The translations under genes were made by a program, and so were the position numbers. Below are positions 1 through 8,727 of a stretch of DNA of 46,893 nucleotides, piece after piece. How positions within the stretch are numbered: position 1 is the stretch's first letter; every line of letters starts with the position of its first letter. The notes under the pieces are model-generated. The model saw only the letters and a program-made list of their open reading frames with translations. It made no database searches and was not told the origin of the DNA. The DNA is from a virus: positions 124,236-171,128 of the IMG/VR virus record IMGVR_UViG_3300045007_000064. One strand, written 5' to 3'.

Positions 1-2
1 GT

Positions 3-31
3 TTGACAACACCGCATCTGGGCACTATGCT
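3..31 (+). promoter_or_regulatory. sigma70-type promoter for primase/helicase
   Basis: A perfect TTGACA -35 box (3-8) is separated by 17 bp from TATGCT (26-31, four of six consensus bases). The expected start of transcription is near 38, which lies downstream of the TTG at 34 and so argues that translation begins further in, at the GTG at 82. Confidence 0.7.
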
Positions 32-81
32 GGTTGAATGCCTCAACTCAGTTGGTTTTTCTACCCGAAGGTTTGGTCATA

Positions 82-2709
82 GTGACAGACACAAACCCCA
101 TTCTCAACGGCGCACTCTGGTACGCTCACTCTCTCCACTGGAAGATTCTTCCCACGCACGGTATCCGTCCTGACGGCTCGTGCACCTGTGGGAAGCGGCA
201 TGACGATCCGAAGGATGTCGGCAAGCACGCTGTGTATAACGGCTGGCAGAATGACGCCACGGACGACCTCGCCACCATTCAGGGCTGGTGGAATGCCGAC
301 CCTGATTACAACATCGCGGTGATGGCCAAGAATTCCGGCTTCTTCGTGCTCGACATCGATCCCCGTAACGGCGGAGACGAGTCGTTCTACAAGCTCGAAG
401 AGCGCCTGGGCGGCGATATCCCTCCGACTATTACGCAGATCACGGGTCAGTACACGATTCGCGGCGTGGTCAAGCGCGGAGAGCACCTGTTCTTCAAGGC
501 ACCCGAGGGCTACACATATCCGAAGGACCTGAAGCCCCTCGGCTTCCCGGGCATTGACATCAAGCACAACGGCTACACGATGCTCGCGCCGTCTCGCCAC
601 CTTTCCGGTGTCAACTATGAATGGCACCCGGAGCGGAACCCGGGCAACTTCGAGATGGCTGAGCCGTCCGAAGCGATGATGGACTACCTCGCGCGCCGAG
701 CGGGTGCGCCTCGCAATTCCATCGGCGGTTTCCGTGGCGCAAAGCGTGACGGCGGCGCTGGGGGTCTGTGGGACTGGGTTGCCGAGCTTGAGAACGCTGA
801 CGGCGAGAAGATGGACCTCGACCGCTTCATGGACGAGGGCGTGTCCGAAGGCTCCCGGGCCGTGGACATCCACCGGATCGCCTGCTCCATGGCGAACAAG
901 TACGGCACCGACCCCATCGGTCGTGAGGGTGTCGTGGCGGCGATGCAGAAGTTCAATGCGGAAAAGGTTAAGCCCCCGCTCCCTATGGACGAACTGATGC
1001 TGCACGTCGAGCGCGCCATCGAATTCGTTGCGGCGAACCCGACGAACGACAAGGCCCGCCTGGCGGCTCTTGGTAAGGAAGCGGGAACATACCTCCGTAA
1101 CACGAGTGCGTTCGTGCAGCCCGAGGAATCTCCGATCAAGATTCACACCATGCGTGCCGCCGAGCACACAGGTACGAATGATCAGGACGACCTCCCTGAG
1201 GCTTCGACCATGCCATCCTCGGTGGCTATGGCACTGGACGTTGACGCCCTCGAAGACGAAGAGGGTGGAATCCCGGGTGAGCGCACCATGACCGATACCG
1301 GTAACGGTCGTCGTCTCGTGGACGCGTTCGGGAACACGATGCGCTACACGCCTGGTCTGGGTTGGTTCCTCTGGAACAATCAGTACTGGAACCCGGATGT
1401 GGAGGAGCTAGGTCTTCGTGAGAATGCTAAGAAGCTGAGCGCTATCGTAGGTGCCGAGGCTGCATCGATGACAGACAAGGACGCGATCAAGGCTGCTACA
1501 AAGTGGGCGATGGATTCCAAGTCGAACGCACGCCAGTCCTCGGCAATCGAGTCGGCAAAGTCTGACCCCCGAATCGCGGTTCCTGTCGAGTTCTGGGACG
1601 CGGACCCGCACCTTCTCGGCGTGAAGAACGGTGTCGTGAACCTGAAGACCGGTGAGCTTATCAGTGGTCGTGCAGACCTCCACATTACTCGCCGTGCTCC
1701 TATCGCGTACCAGCCGGGATTCGGCTCTCTGAAGCGCTTCCAGGACTTCCTGGACTTCGCTACAGGCTACGACAAGGAATACCAGAACTGGCTACAGCGC
1801 GCCGCAGGATACACCCTCACGGGTCTGCACACCTACGACGTGATGTTCCTCGTCTACGGCCCTCCGGGAACCGGTAAGAACGTTCTGGTCGAGGCCATCG
1901 TCAAGGCGCTGGGCACAAAGCAGTACGCCCTCCCGCTTCCGTCTGAAGTCCTCGGTTCCGGTGACGGCAAGTCCAACCAGACCGACCAGTACTACTGGGC
2001 AGAAATGCGCGGTCGTCGTATGATCTGGGTGGACGAGCTGCCTGAGACTGAGCGTATGAAGGAGAACGCGGTCAAGAAGCTGACCGGTTCGAGCGAGATT
2101 CAGGCACGTTCACCGGGTGAGCGTCCTTTCACGTTCGAGTCGCAGTCGAAGCTGTGGATCACCACGAACCACCGCCCGATCATTACGGACGATGCTATGT
2201 GGCGTCGTATCCGCCCGATTCCGTGGGACCGTCAGCCGCAGGTCCCGGACCCCACGCTGAAGGCATTCATGCACGACCCTGACGGTGGACTGCCCGCAGT
2301 CCTCGCCTGGGCTGTCGAGGGCGCGCAGCAGATTCTGAACTCCACCGAGGCTGACGCTCTAGGTTGGTGCCAGAAGGTCTCTGAGGCACACGAAATCTAC
2401 CGCCGCAATGAAGATCGACTGGGTATGTTCCTCGAAGAGGAAATGGACGCTAACCCGACCTCGGAGATTCCGATCAAGTCGATCTATGCCGTTTACCAGA
2501 GCTGGACTGAGGGACGAGGTGAGCGCGCGATGAGTCAGATTGCTCTCACGCGTAAGCTACAGGACCGCGGTATTCAGATCACCGGTACCGGCTCTCGTGC
2601 CATGGTCCTCGGGTACACCACCCGCGGCATTCACGAAAACGGGGGCGGATCGGCTTGGAACACCTCAGCATTCAACCGACCCAACCCCCGCGATGACGGC
2701 TGGGCTTAG
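82..2709 (+). CDS. Primase-polymerase / SF3 (D5-like) helicase
   Basis: This is a two-domain replication protein of about 875 residues that should both prime and unwind DNA at the phage origin. The N-terminal half is an archaeo-eukaryotic-type PrimPol: a CxCG segment near residue 34, the metal-binding D-I-D at 91-93 (in FFVLDIDP) and a downstream H-L-F-F strand. The C-terminal half is a D5/P4-type SF3 helicase: Walker A GPPGTGK at about 593-599, Walker B WVDE near 651, sensor TTNHRP near 694 followed by the arginines of RRIRPIPW. The frame is open from a TTG at 34, but the promoter at 3-31 would start transcription after it. GTG at 82 has GAAGG ten bases upstream and gives the usual MTDTNP-type start. 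The gene is alone on its strand here and converges on the structural block, overlapping its last stop codon. Confidence 0.9.
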   Translation: MTDTNPILNGALWYAHSLHWKILPTHGIRPDGSCTCGKRHDDPKDVGKHAVYNGWQNDATDDLATIQGWWNADPDYNIAVMAKNSGFFVLDIDPRNGGDESFYKLEERLGGDIPPTITQITGQYTIRGVVKRGEHLFFKAPEGYTYPKDLKPLGFPGIDIKHNGYTMLAPSRHLSGVNYEWHPERNPGNFEMAEPSEAMMDYLARRAGAPRNSIGGFRGAKRDGGAGGLWDWVAELENADGEKMDLDRFMDEGVSEGSRAVDIHRIACSMANKYGTDPIGREGVVAAMQKFNAEKVKPPLPMDELMLHVERAIEFVAANPTNDKARLAALGKEAGTYLRNTSAFVQPEESPIKIHTMRAAEHTGTNDQDDLPEASTMPSSVAMALDVDALEDEEGGIPGERTMTDTGNGRRLVDAFGNTMRYTPGLGWFLWNNQYWNPDVEELGLRENAKKLSAIVGAEAASMTDKDAIKAATKWAMDSKSNARQSSAIESAKSDPRIAVPVEFWDADPHLLGVKNGVVNLKTGELISGRADLHITRRAPIAYQPGFGSLKRFQDFLDFATGYDKEYQNWLQRAAGYTLTGLHTYDVMFLVYGPPGTGKNVLVEAIVKALGTKQYALPLPSEVLGSGDGKSNQTDQYYWAEMRGRRMIWVDELPETERMKENAVKKLTGSSEIQARSPGERPFTFESQSKLWITTNHRPIITDDAMWRRIRPIPWDRQPQVPDPTLKAFMHDPDGGLPAVLAWAVEGAQQILNSTEADALGWCQKVSEAHEIYRRNEDRLGMFLEEEMDANPTSEIPIKSIYAVYQSWTEGRGERAMSQIALTRKLQDRGIQITGTGSRAMVLGYTTRGIHENGGGSAWNTSAFNRPNPRDDGWA

Positions 2710-3182
2710 TCCAACCACTCAAATCGATAAATCATATCGATGTCCGCGTCCTGGGCGGCTGCTTCCTGGAGCAGCCGCTCAGCGACACGGGTAAGGTACC
2801 GAGCACCATTCTGGTCTTCCTTGTAGAGCGCGTCTAGGATCGCCTCAGGCTCCTCGGAAACCAATGTCCAGTATCGGAACAGCTCCGGGTACACTAGCGG
2901 CTCAGACCCGTCAGGCTTGCAGTCGGGGCACGGCACAGCATCCGCCGACAGATGCTCTTCGTCCACCTCGTACAGACCGTATCGATCCACAAGCGGGCAC
3001 ATGATCGAGTGGTAGATGTGCGAGACACCTACGCGACTCAGGACGTAGCTACCAGCCTTGGTCTTGTACAGGTCGAATTCGATCCATCGGGACGCCCCGG
3101 GGCGTCTTGATGAGGAGTTGGCGAGGTGCCGACCATCAAACCGCAGGACGCGATTTCCGTTCTTCACTTCATAGGTGGTCAT
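2706..3182 (-). CDS. Hypothetical protein, last gene of structural block
   Basis: This is a 158-residue soluble protein that I do not recognise with confidence. The N-terminal 60 residues have a pattern FDGRHLA followed by YKTKAGSYVL that loosely resembles small actinobacterial EXLDI-type proteins. The middle carries a PCPDC pair and H/C residues that could bind a metal, and the C-terminus is an acidic helix. The ATG is preceded by GAAGGA at good spacing. It is the distal gene of the minus-strand transcript, and its TAA overlaps the TAG of the primase-helicase on the other strand. The position after the tail genes would suit a host-interaction or regulatory role, but nothing in the sequence shows one. 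Confidence 0.75.
   Translation of the reverse strand: MTTYEVKNGNRVLRFDGRHLANSSSRRPGASRWIEFDLYKTKAGSYVLSRVGVSHIYHSIMCPLVDRYGLYEVDEEHLSADAVPCPDCKPDGSEPLVYPELFRYWTLVSEEPEAILDALYKEDQNGARYLTRVAERLLQEAAAQDADIDMIYRFEWLD
2723..2778. terminator. Possible hairpins at the convergent gene junction
   Basis: Two inverted repeats lie just past the primase stop, inside the 3' end of the opposing gene. The first is ATCGATA-5 nt-TATCGAT (2723-2741). The second is GCGGCTGCT-6 nt-AGCAGCCGC (2755-2778), a perfect 9-bp stem. Neither has a T-tract, so this is at best a weak or bidirectional terminator, and the repeats may be coincidental coding sequence. Confidence 0.25.
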
Positions 3183-3194
3183 TTCATTCCTTCT

Positions 3195-3485
3195 TTAGTT
3201 CTTAGGCAGACCGAGGATGGCTCGCGCCGTGGCTTCTGATACCCCGATGGCCTTCAATTCTTCTACCGCTGTAAGCTTCGCCTGCAACACCGAAGGGTCC
3301 TCCTCGGGAATCTCGACAGCAGGCTCCGGAGGAACGATCCACTCACCATCAACTAGCTTCCAGCCAATCGCTACCTCTTCGGTGACAGGCATAACCGTGC
3401 AATGCTCTGCGGGTTCATACTCATCTTCGGAATTCCAGAGAATGAGGTTGACAACTTCGTTGTCTTCCAGAACTGCGTATCTCAT
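3195..3485 (-). CDS. Small tail-associated protein / possible tail fiber chaperone
   Basis: This 96-residue protein opens with MRYAVLEDNEVVNLILW and continues to GWKLVDGEWI followed by a proline-rich stretch. That layout is common in small phage proteins encoded just after tail tip or fiber genes, some of which are assembly chaperones. The C-terminus is a helix with A-I-G-V-S-E-A-T-A-R. Its ATG overlaps the stop of the glycine-rich tail protein by four bases (ATGA), so the two are probably translationally coupled. The chaperone role is inferred from position and pattern only. Confidence 0.7.
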   Translation of the reverse strand: MRYAVLEDNEVVNLILWNSEDEYEPAEHCTVMPVTEEVAIGWKLVDGEWIVPPEPAVEIPEEDPSVLQAKLTAVEELKAIGVSEATARAILGLPKN

Positions 3486-4351
3486 GCAAACACCTCCACC
3501 AAAACCACCCCGGGAGCACCGGCACCGCCTGTGGCAGCAGAAGCGCTGCCGGAGTTGTTGGAGGAGCCTCCACCACCGCCGCCGTAGACTCGCCCGGGGT
3601 TCCCAGCTACCACGGCACTTCCTGCGCCGGTATATGCCGCGGGACCTCCACCGCCCATAGCGGACCCTCCACCGCTTCCACCCTGACCAAGGGTGTTATA
3701 GCCGGTGCCGAGCTGTCCAGTGTCACCGTAGGCTAGAATGTCACCGATAGTTCCGTAGCCTCCGCCACCAGCGACAGCGCCGACCATTAGAGCCGTAGAG
3801 GCAGAAGCTAGCCCTCTACCGCCACCAACTGCTTCAGCAAATGTTCCAAAGCTACTAACTCCGCCAGCAGTCCCCGCGGCACCTACGCCACCAGTACCAC
3901 CAGCACCAACAGTAACAGTAACCGATTCAGGCAGATTGGAAGCTAGAATGAAAGATTCGGCGTAACCACCCCCTCCACCTCCGCCACCGCAGGAGTGCTC
4001 ACCTCCAGCAGCCGCGGGTGATCCACCGCCGCCCCCTCCGCCTCCGATAGCTCGAATACGAACGGCCCGCATATCCGGGTAGTTAGCCTTAGTGAAGGTT
4101 CCGCTGGATGTAAACACTAGTGTCTGTACGTATCGGTACCCGGCAAGAATCTGCGGAGCCGCCTGAGATAGCGTCTCAAGTAGGTAGTTGGCGCTACCCA
4201 TTAGCTCAAGCTGTTCAGCCACTTCTTCGCTAGAGATAGCCTCGGAATCGGTGGTACCTCGTGAGGCTGCCTCCTGTGCATTCAGACGACGATATACGTC
4301 GTTGAGGCGCGTGTTCATGGTGCTATTCGCACGTGATCGGTTACTTGCCAC
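3482..4351 (-). CDS. Glycine-rich tail tip / minor tail protein
   Basis: This is a 289-residue protein with an N-terminal helical part (about 1-75) and a second half made largely of glycine runs, including two stretches of eight or more glycines broken by AAAGG and SCGG. The segment LVFTSSGTFTKANYP leading into IRAIGGGGGGGG is the typical opening of the glycine-rich domain found in phage tail tips, which is thought to form a polyglycine-II sandwich and to contact the host surface. It starts at GTG 4351 with GGAGG nine bases upstream, and overlaps the end of the large Gp37-like gene by 11 bases. The product is probably the distal adhesin or part of it. Confidence 0.85.
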   Translation of the reverse strand: MASNRSRANSTMNTRLNDVYRRLNAQEAASRGTTDSEAISSEEVAEQLELMGSANYLLETLSQAAPQILAGYRYVQTLVFTSSGTFTKANYPDMRAVRIRAIGGGGGGGGSPAAAGGEHSCGGGGGGGGYAESFILASNLPESVTVTVGAGGTGGVGAAGTAGGVSSFGTFAEAVGGGRGLASASTALMVGAVAGGGGYGTIGDILAYGDTGQLGTGYNTLGQGGSGGGSAMGGGGPAAYTGAGSAVVAGNPGRVYGGGGGGSSNNSGSASAATGGAGAPGVVLVEVFA

Positions 4352-7300
4352 GCTTGTCGACCTCCCATTCGGCTACTAGGTCTAGGTTTACGGTCTCGGG
4401 GAAGGTGACGGCATCGGGCACATTCACCTTGAAGGAATCGATCTTGCGAACGATAACATCGGCACGAGGCTCTAGGGCCGTGCCCAGGCGCATCTTCATG
4501 AACGGGTCATCCAGAATGAGCGCACACCAGTCACCCGGGCGGTAGCTTCCCACGAGGGGCGCGATAGAACCATTCAGGGAGACATTCAGGGTGGTGTACG
4601 GCGGTGCGGCCTCGGAGAGGTATCGCTTGGCGAAAGCATAAAGCTCGTTCTTGTCGTCCACACCGCTGACGTTTTCAGTAGCATCCAGCAGAGGCCACTT
4701 ACGTCCGTTGCGTCCCTTCAGAAGGTCCTCAGCGGAGGCGACTCCGATGTTCGGACCGGCTTCTGGACCAAGGTCAGTCTCACCCGCGGCGAAGAATCGA
4801 GTTGCAGCCTCTTCCGCGGATTCATCGATGGATACCTCCGTGATGTTTCCACCGGGGTACTCGAAGATGAGCTTGTCCGCACCGTAGCGACTGATAGGTG
4901 CGACTTCACCTGGTGCCGGAGGGTTGGGGAAGTTGATCGGAAGGAGAACGAAGGTCTTGACAAACTTGTTCTGCTCGCGATCATACGAGCAGTCGATGCG
5001 GTACTCGAATCCATTGATGTTGTCGGAATACTCGTCCAGAGCTTCACCAACAGTCTTCAGCTCGAAACCTCGATACGCAATCGGTTCGATGTTGATTCCT
5101 GTGTAGTCACGGGATTCAAACTGCACACTGAGATTAGCGTTGCCTGGGTAGGGTCCGAAGCTGCTGATGATCACGACTGGACGTACGGTTGCCGTTCCTC
5201 GATGAAGAACGTTCTCCGAAGAGTACGCCGGAATCGTCTTCGATACGGTGAAGGTGTTCGAGTTGGTGTCCACAGACCAAATGTTGTACGTCCCGTTGTA
5301 GGTGTTCGTGACGCTCGCCAGGGACAGCTTGTCGCCCGTCTGCTCCAATACGCTCGCACTGTATCCGGTGAGGCTGAACGTGAAATGCGTGCTCGTAGGT
5401 ACACCTGTTACCGTACGGGTACCGTTGAAGATAGAAGCGCGCTGAGCGGTGAGAGATGTCGGCTCCGTCACTGCGTATGGGAGCGACTGGGCGATGGTGA
5501 AGCTGTTTGAGGTAACAGCCGTGATCGCCCGCGAACCGCTGTGTAGTGAAGTGTTCGTGACGGTGGCCTGAACATCACCCTCGGCCTTAGCCAGGGGCAC
5601 ATCAGTGGAAGCTATGTTGGCACCAGATCGCGCGTAGCTGATAGTGTTCTGCCCCACGGAAGACACCGTGTAGGTACCATTGAACACAGAGGGTCCCATA
5701 ATCTTGAAGTTCGTACCGCTACCCGAAAGGGAGGGCTGGTCGTTTCCCCCACGGAAGAACTCGACATACTTAGTCCCTACGCCGGTCACGGTGTAGCTGC
5801 CGTTGTAGAAGCTTTCCGGAACGGTGATTGTTCCCGAAGCCTTGGAGAGAGGAACAGTCATCGGTACAGGCGGCTTCTTGCCCTTAGCCGCGGCCTGCTT
5901 GTTGGCTGTGACATGGCGCTCGTCTACCCGATACATGACTCGGGTAGCCGTCACATCCGTGACCGCGGCCTCCGAGCTGTTAAATGGCGTACCGATACCA
6001 GCGATCTTGATCTTCTGCCCGATAAGGATGTTGTGTGGTGCAGAGGTCGTAAGGGTGACAAGACCGTTGACCGCTTCCTTGCTGACGACCGTGTATCGAT
6101 CATCCAGACCGGCAATCGTTACCTGGTCGTTCAGCTTCAGGTTGTGCGCCCCGGGCGTGCTGATCCGAGCGGTACCATTCACAATACGACGGCTCGCAAC
6201 CGGGTAGGAGTCATACAGATCGTTCACGGAGAAAGTCATGCCCGCGGTCAAGTTGTGCGGGTACTGTGTCGTGATCGTGGCTACGCTGGACGTGAGCTGC
6301 TTCTTCACGATCTTGTGTGAGTCGAGGCCCTGGATATCCACCACGTTACCGACGCGGAGGTTGTGCGGACGCGCTGTCGTGAAGCGAGTAGTTGTGGTGG
6401 TCGAGGTCTTGGACGTGATATTGGTGGTGTCCGAGAGACCCGTAATCGAGACGGTATCACCTACGGCCAATCCGTGGGCCTTCTCTGTTCGAATGGTTGC
6501 GCGATTATTCGGAGCGTCCAATGCCTTCTCCGAAATGGAGAGAGTGCGATTGACCTCCGCCACGGTCACCGAATTTCCTACGGTAAAGGGGATCGGTGAA
6601 CCTAGCTCGAATGTCAGATACCCGGGAGTGGTCGGGTCCACTCGAACCACGCTCACAGAGGTCGAGCCTACTGTCGCGCGAGCATTCGGTAGGGTCGTCT
6701 GCGGCACGCTAAGCGTGGAGTAGGTCTGGTAACGGAATGTAGTAGGCGTAGGAACGTCCAGGATGACCCAGGTGCCGCTAAACGCCTCGTAGGCATCCCC
6801 GAGTACCATCGTCACGTGCTGTCCCTTAGAGAGGCCGTGAGCGCTCGTAGACGTAACTGTAGCCAATCCAGAGGACATCTGAACAGCCGTGATTGTGGCT
6901 TCGGTGATTGAGACGTCGCTCAGCGCGAAGCGTCCACCATTGCGGTACACCAAATGAGTTGGGCTAGGGGTGTCGGTGATTTCGAACTCACCGTCAAACT
7001 GCGGGCCAACGTCCCGAACCTGGATAGCCTGCCCCGGGGCGATGTTGTGGGGCTTCGAGGTCTGGAGGATGCTGTACCCGTCCAGAGACTCCTTCTTGAT
7101 GATGTCGAAATCGTAAGAGATTCCAGGCTCGATGTAGACGTTCGGGAAATCCGTACCTACAAAGTCGTTAAAGGTAGAGTCAATGAGCGAGCGAATGTAG
7201 TCGAACGCGTCTAGACGCACCGTAACGGTGACATCGGTGTAGTCACCGCGAGGAAGCGGACGCGAAGCCGTACCCTCCACGATGACCAGGGGATAGGTGA

Positions 7301-8678
7301 GGGTATTTACCGAACGGAACATGTTAGATTCTGGACCGTCTGGTACATCTACCGTAAAAACACCATCGATGGTTGAAGGTGAACCATTGAAAGTCTGAAG
7401 CTTAACGTTGATCCGGTCGCCCGTCTTGTACCCGTGGTTTTCCTTGGTGTACCAGTACGACCACCCTCCGCGCATCTCTACAGACTTCAGGTCTGCCACA
7501 GCGGAGCCGCCGATGATTGAGAACCCATCGGTAGTAGGCTGAGGTGTGTCAGCAACTCGGTAGCTTCCGTTGTACTGGAAGTTACTCGGCTCGTTGAACT
7601 CCAGCTTGACTGTAGACCCCGGCTTAGGGGTGGTGTATGATCCGTTGTCGAGCAGAACACTCCAGTTTGCCGGAATGGTCTTCTTTTCCTGGTAAATGGT
7701 GGTGCTACTGTCTGCGGCGTTCGTCCATAGATACTGCTTGGTAGAGGTGTTGGCGGTCGATCCGTCGAAGTATGTACCAACAGAATCTGACGCCTCCCAC
7801 AGCTCCCCCGTGAGGTCGAGGCGGCTTCCGGTAACGACCGAGCCGAGGACACGAGTCACTACGGTCACCTTTACGGTGGAGGGGAAGAGAGAGGTAGAGA
7901 AGACGACGTTGTTCCAGCCGGACGACAGGGTTATAGCCGCGGACTGAGTGGTACCGATCAACACATCAGAAGAATTGTACTGCTGAACATACACAGCAGC
8001 CGAGGCACCGCTAATAGTGGACGGACGAACCCAGTTGGACATAGAGAAAGAGTCCGAGAACTCAATCTCGTTACCTGAATACGTGGATCGAAGGTCGATA
8101 TAGGTTCCGCTTGAAGTGGACTCGGCACGTACGAAGGTATCGATCCCCAGCCCGCCAACGTTCATGCCCGCAGTCGATGTGACCGATAGAGTAGGAGCAG
8201 GACCCCCACCGACCGTGCCTGTGCGCCCAGCGACCGATGTACCGCGCGGGTTGATAGCGAGGTTGGTACGCATGATCTGCCACTCGCTGCTCTCCGGAAC
8301 GTATGAAACCGACGCACCGTACTGATGATTCCAGGTCTTCCAAATCTTGCGGTGGTATAGGTAGCTAGTGAATTCAGACGCCGAAATCTCCAGGTCGCGA
8401 GACGAGAAGGAGTAGCTGCGAGACCAGATGATGCCACCCCAGACACAGACGCCGTTACGCATGACGTACAGCGCCGTGTTTCCCGGCATGGTGGAGTCAT
8501 AGAGGGACATGCTGTCTGTCTCGGCGGTTACAGGAATCTTGCCCTGGAATCGTCCAGCAGCCTTCAGCGAGCACGCATAGGACACATTGCGGAGGGGAAT
8601 CTCTGTAAGGATTCGGTCCGTCATCAGGTCTACAGTGAAATACCGGTAGACTGGCGCAATGGGAGTCTGCTTAGCCAT
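4341..8678 (-). CDS. Gp37-like minor tail protein with large repeat insertion
   Basis: At 1445 residues this is about three times the usual length for the siphovirus Gp37-like family (the ReqiPepy6 type), a baseplate or tail-tip component. Family-like sequence is seen at residues 1-130 and again at about 1185-1445, with a further core piece (VTVRLDAFDYIRSL) near 485. Between them are a carbohydrate-binding-like beta domain (about 135-335, from RTNLAINP to YFDGST) and a long tract of short beta repeats: P/A-H-N/G-L-x2-G-x2-V modules (about 415-900) and F/Y-N-G-T-x-T-V modules (about 960-1150). A -10 element lies at 8718-8726, and AGGGG precedes the ATG. The surface position and repeats suggest a host-facing structural role. 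Confidence 0.85.
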   Translation of the reverse strand: MAKQTPIAPVYRYFTVDLMTDRILTEIPLRNVSYACSLKAAGRFQGKIPVTAETDSMSLYDSTMPGNTALYVMRNGVCVWGGIIWSRSYSFSSRDLEISASEFTSYLYHRKIWKTWNHQYGASVSYVPESSEWQIMRTNLAINPRGTSVAGRTGTVGGGPAPTLSVTSTAGMNVGGLGIDTFVRAESTSSGTYIDLRSTYSGNEIEFSDSFSMSNWVRPSTISGASAAVYVQQYNSSDVLIGTTQSAAITLSSGWNNVVFSTSLFPSTVKVTVVTRVLGSVVTGSRLDLTGELWEASDSVGTYFDGSTANTSTKQYLWTNAADSSTTIYQEKKTIPANWSVLLDNGSYTTPKPGSTVKLEFNEPSNFQYNGSYRVADTPQPTTDGFSIIGGSAVADLKSVEMRGGWSYWYTKENHGYKTGDRINVKLQTFNGSPSTIDGVFTVDVPDGPESNMFRSVNTLTYPLVIVEGTASRPLPRGDYTDVTVTVRLDAFDYIRSLIDSTFNDFVGTDFPNVYIEPGISYDFDIIKKESLDGYSILQTSKPHNIAPGQAIQVRDVGPQFDGEFEITDTPSPTHLVYRNGGRFALSDVSITEATITAVQMSSGLATVTSTSAHGLSKGQHVTMVLGDAYEAFSGTWVILDVPTPTTFRYQTYSTLSVPQTTLPNARATVGSTSVSVVRVDPTTPGYLTFELGSPIPFTVGNSVTVAEVNRTLSISEKALDAPNNRATIRTEKAHGLAVGDTVSITGLSDTTNITSKTSTTTTTRFTTARPHNLRVGNVVDIQGLDSHKIVKKQLTSSVATITTQYPHNLTAGMTFSVNDLYDSYPVASRRIVNGTARISTPGAHNLKLNDQVTIAGLDDRYTVVSKEAVNGLVTLTTSAPHNILIGQKIKIAGIGTPFNSSEAAVTDVTATRVMYRVDERHVTANKQAAAKGKKPPVPMTVPLSKASGTITVPESFYNGSYTVTGVGTKYVEFFRGGNDQPSLSGSGTNFKIMGPSVFNGTYTVSSVGQNTISYARSGANIASTDVPLAKAEGDVQATVTNTSLHSGSRAITAVTSNSFTIAQSLPYAVTEPTSLTAQRASIFNGTRTVTGVPTSTHFTFSLTGYSASVLEQTGDKLSLASVTNTYNGTYNIWSVDTNSNTFTVSKTIPAYSSENVLHRGTATVRPVVIISSFGPYPGNANLSVQFESRDYTGINIEPIAYRGFELKTVGEALDEYSDNINGFEYRIDCSYDREQNKFVKTFVLLPINFPNPPAPGEVAPISRYGADKLIFEYPGGNITEVSIDESAEEAATRFFAAGETDLGPEAGPNIGVASAEDLLKGRNGRKWPLLDATENVSGVDDKNELYAFAKRYLSEAAPPYTTLNVSLNGSIAPLVGSYRPGDWCALILDDPFMKMRLGTALEPRADVIVRKIDSFKVNVPDAVTFPETVNLDLVAEWEVDKRGK
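5960..6560 (-). repeat. Tandem HN-x-x-G beta repeats in tail protein
   Basis: Five consecutive coding repeats of about 35-37 residues each carry A/P-H-N/G-L/I, a glycine or asparagine turn and V-x-I-x-G-L, then S-K or S-R. They are centred near 6467, 6357, 6252, 6142 and 6030. The unit resembles what is often annotated in phage proteins as an E1 FCCH-like domain. Confidence 0.7.
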
Positions 8679-8717
8679 GAAGGCCCCTAAATGTCAGTGT
8701 AAAATGTCGTTCCCACT

Positions 8718-8726
8718 ATCATACCA
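8718..8726 (-). promoter_or_regulatory. Extended -10 promoter before Gp37-like gene
   Basis: TGGTATGAT on the minus strand (TG-n-TATGAT, five of six -10 bases) begins right after the stop of the upstream Fn3 protein. No -35 box is visible. The start of transcription would be about 33 bases before the ATG at 8678. The same nine bases occur again at 39181-39189 in front of the portal gene. Confidence 0.5.
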
Positions 8727-8727
8727 C

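Noticed and set aside
61-1167. Long minus-strand open frame opposite the primase gene
   Set aside because: It lies fully inside a well-supported gene on the other strand, has no ribosome binding site or family motifs, and its composition is that of a reverse-frame shadow.
5900-7500. Direct repeats that might be a CRISPR array or origin iterons
   Set aside because: They are in-frame protein repeats with variable length and third-position differences, without unique equal-sized spacers.
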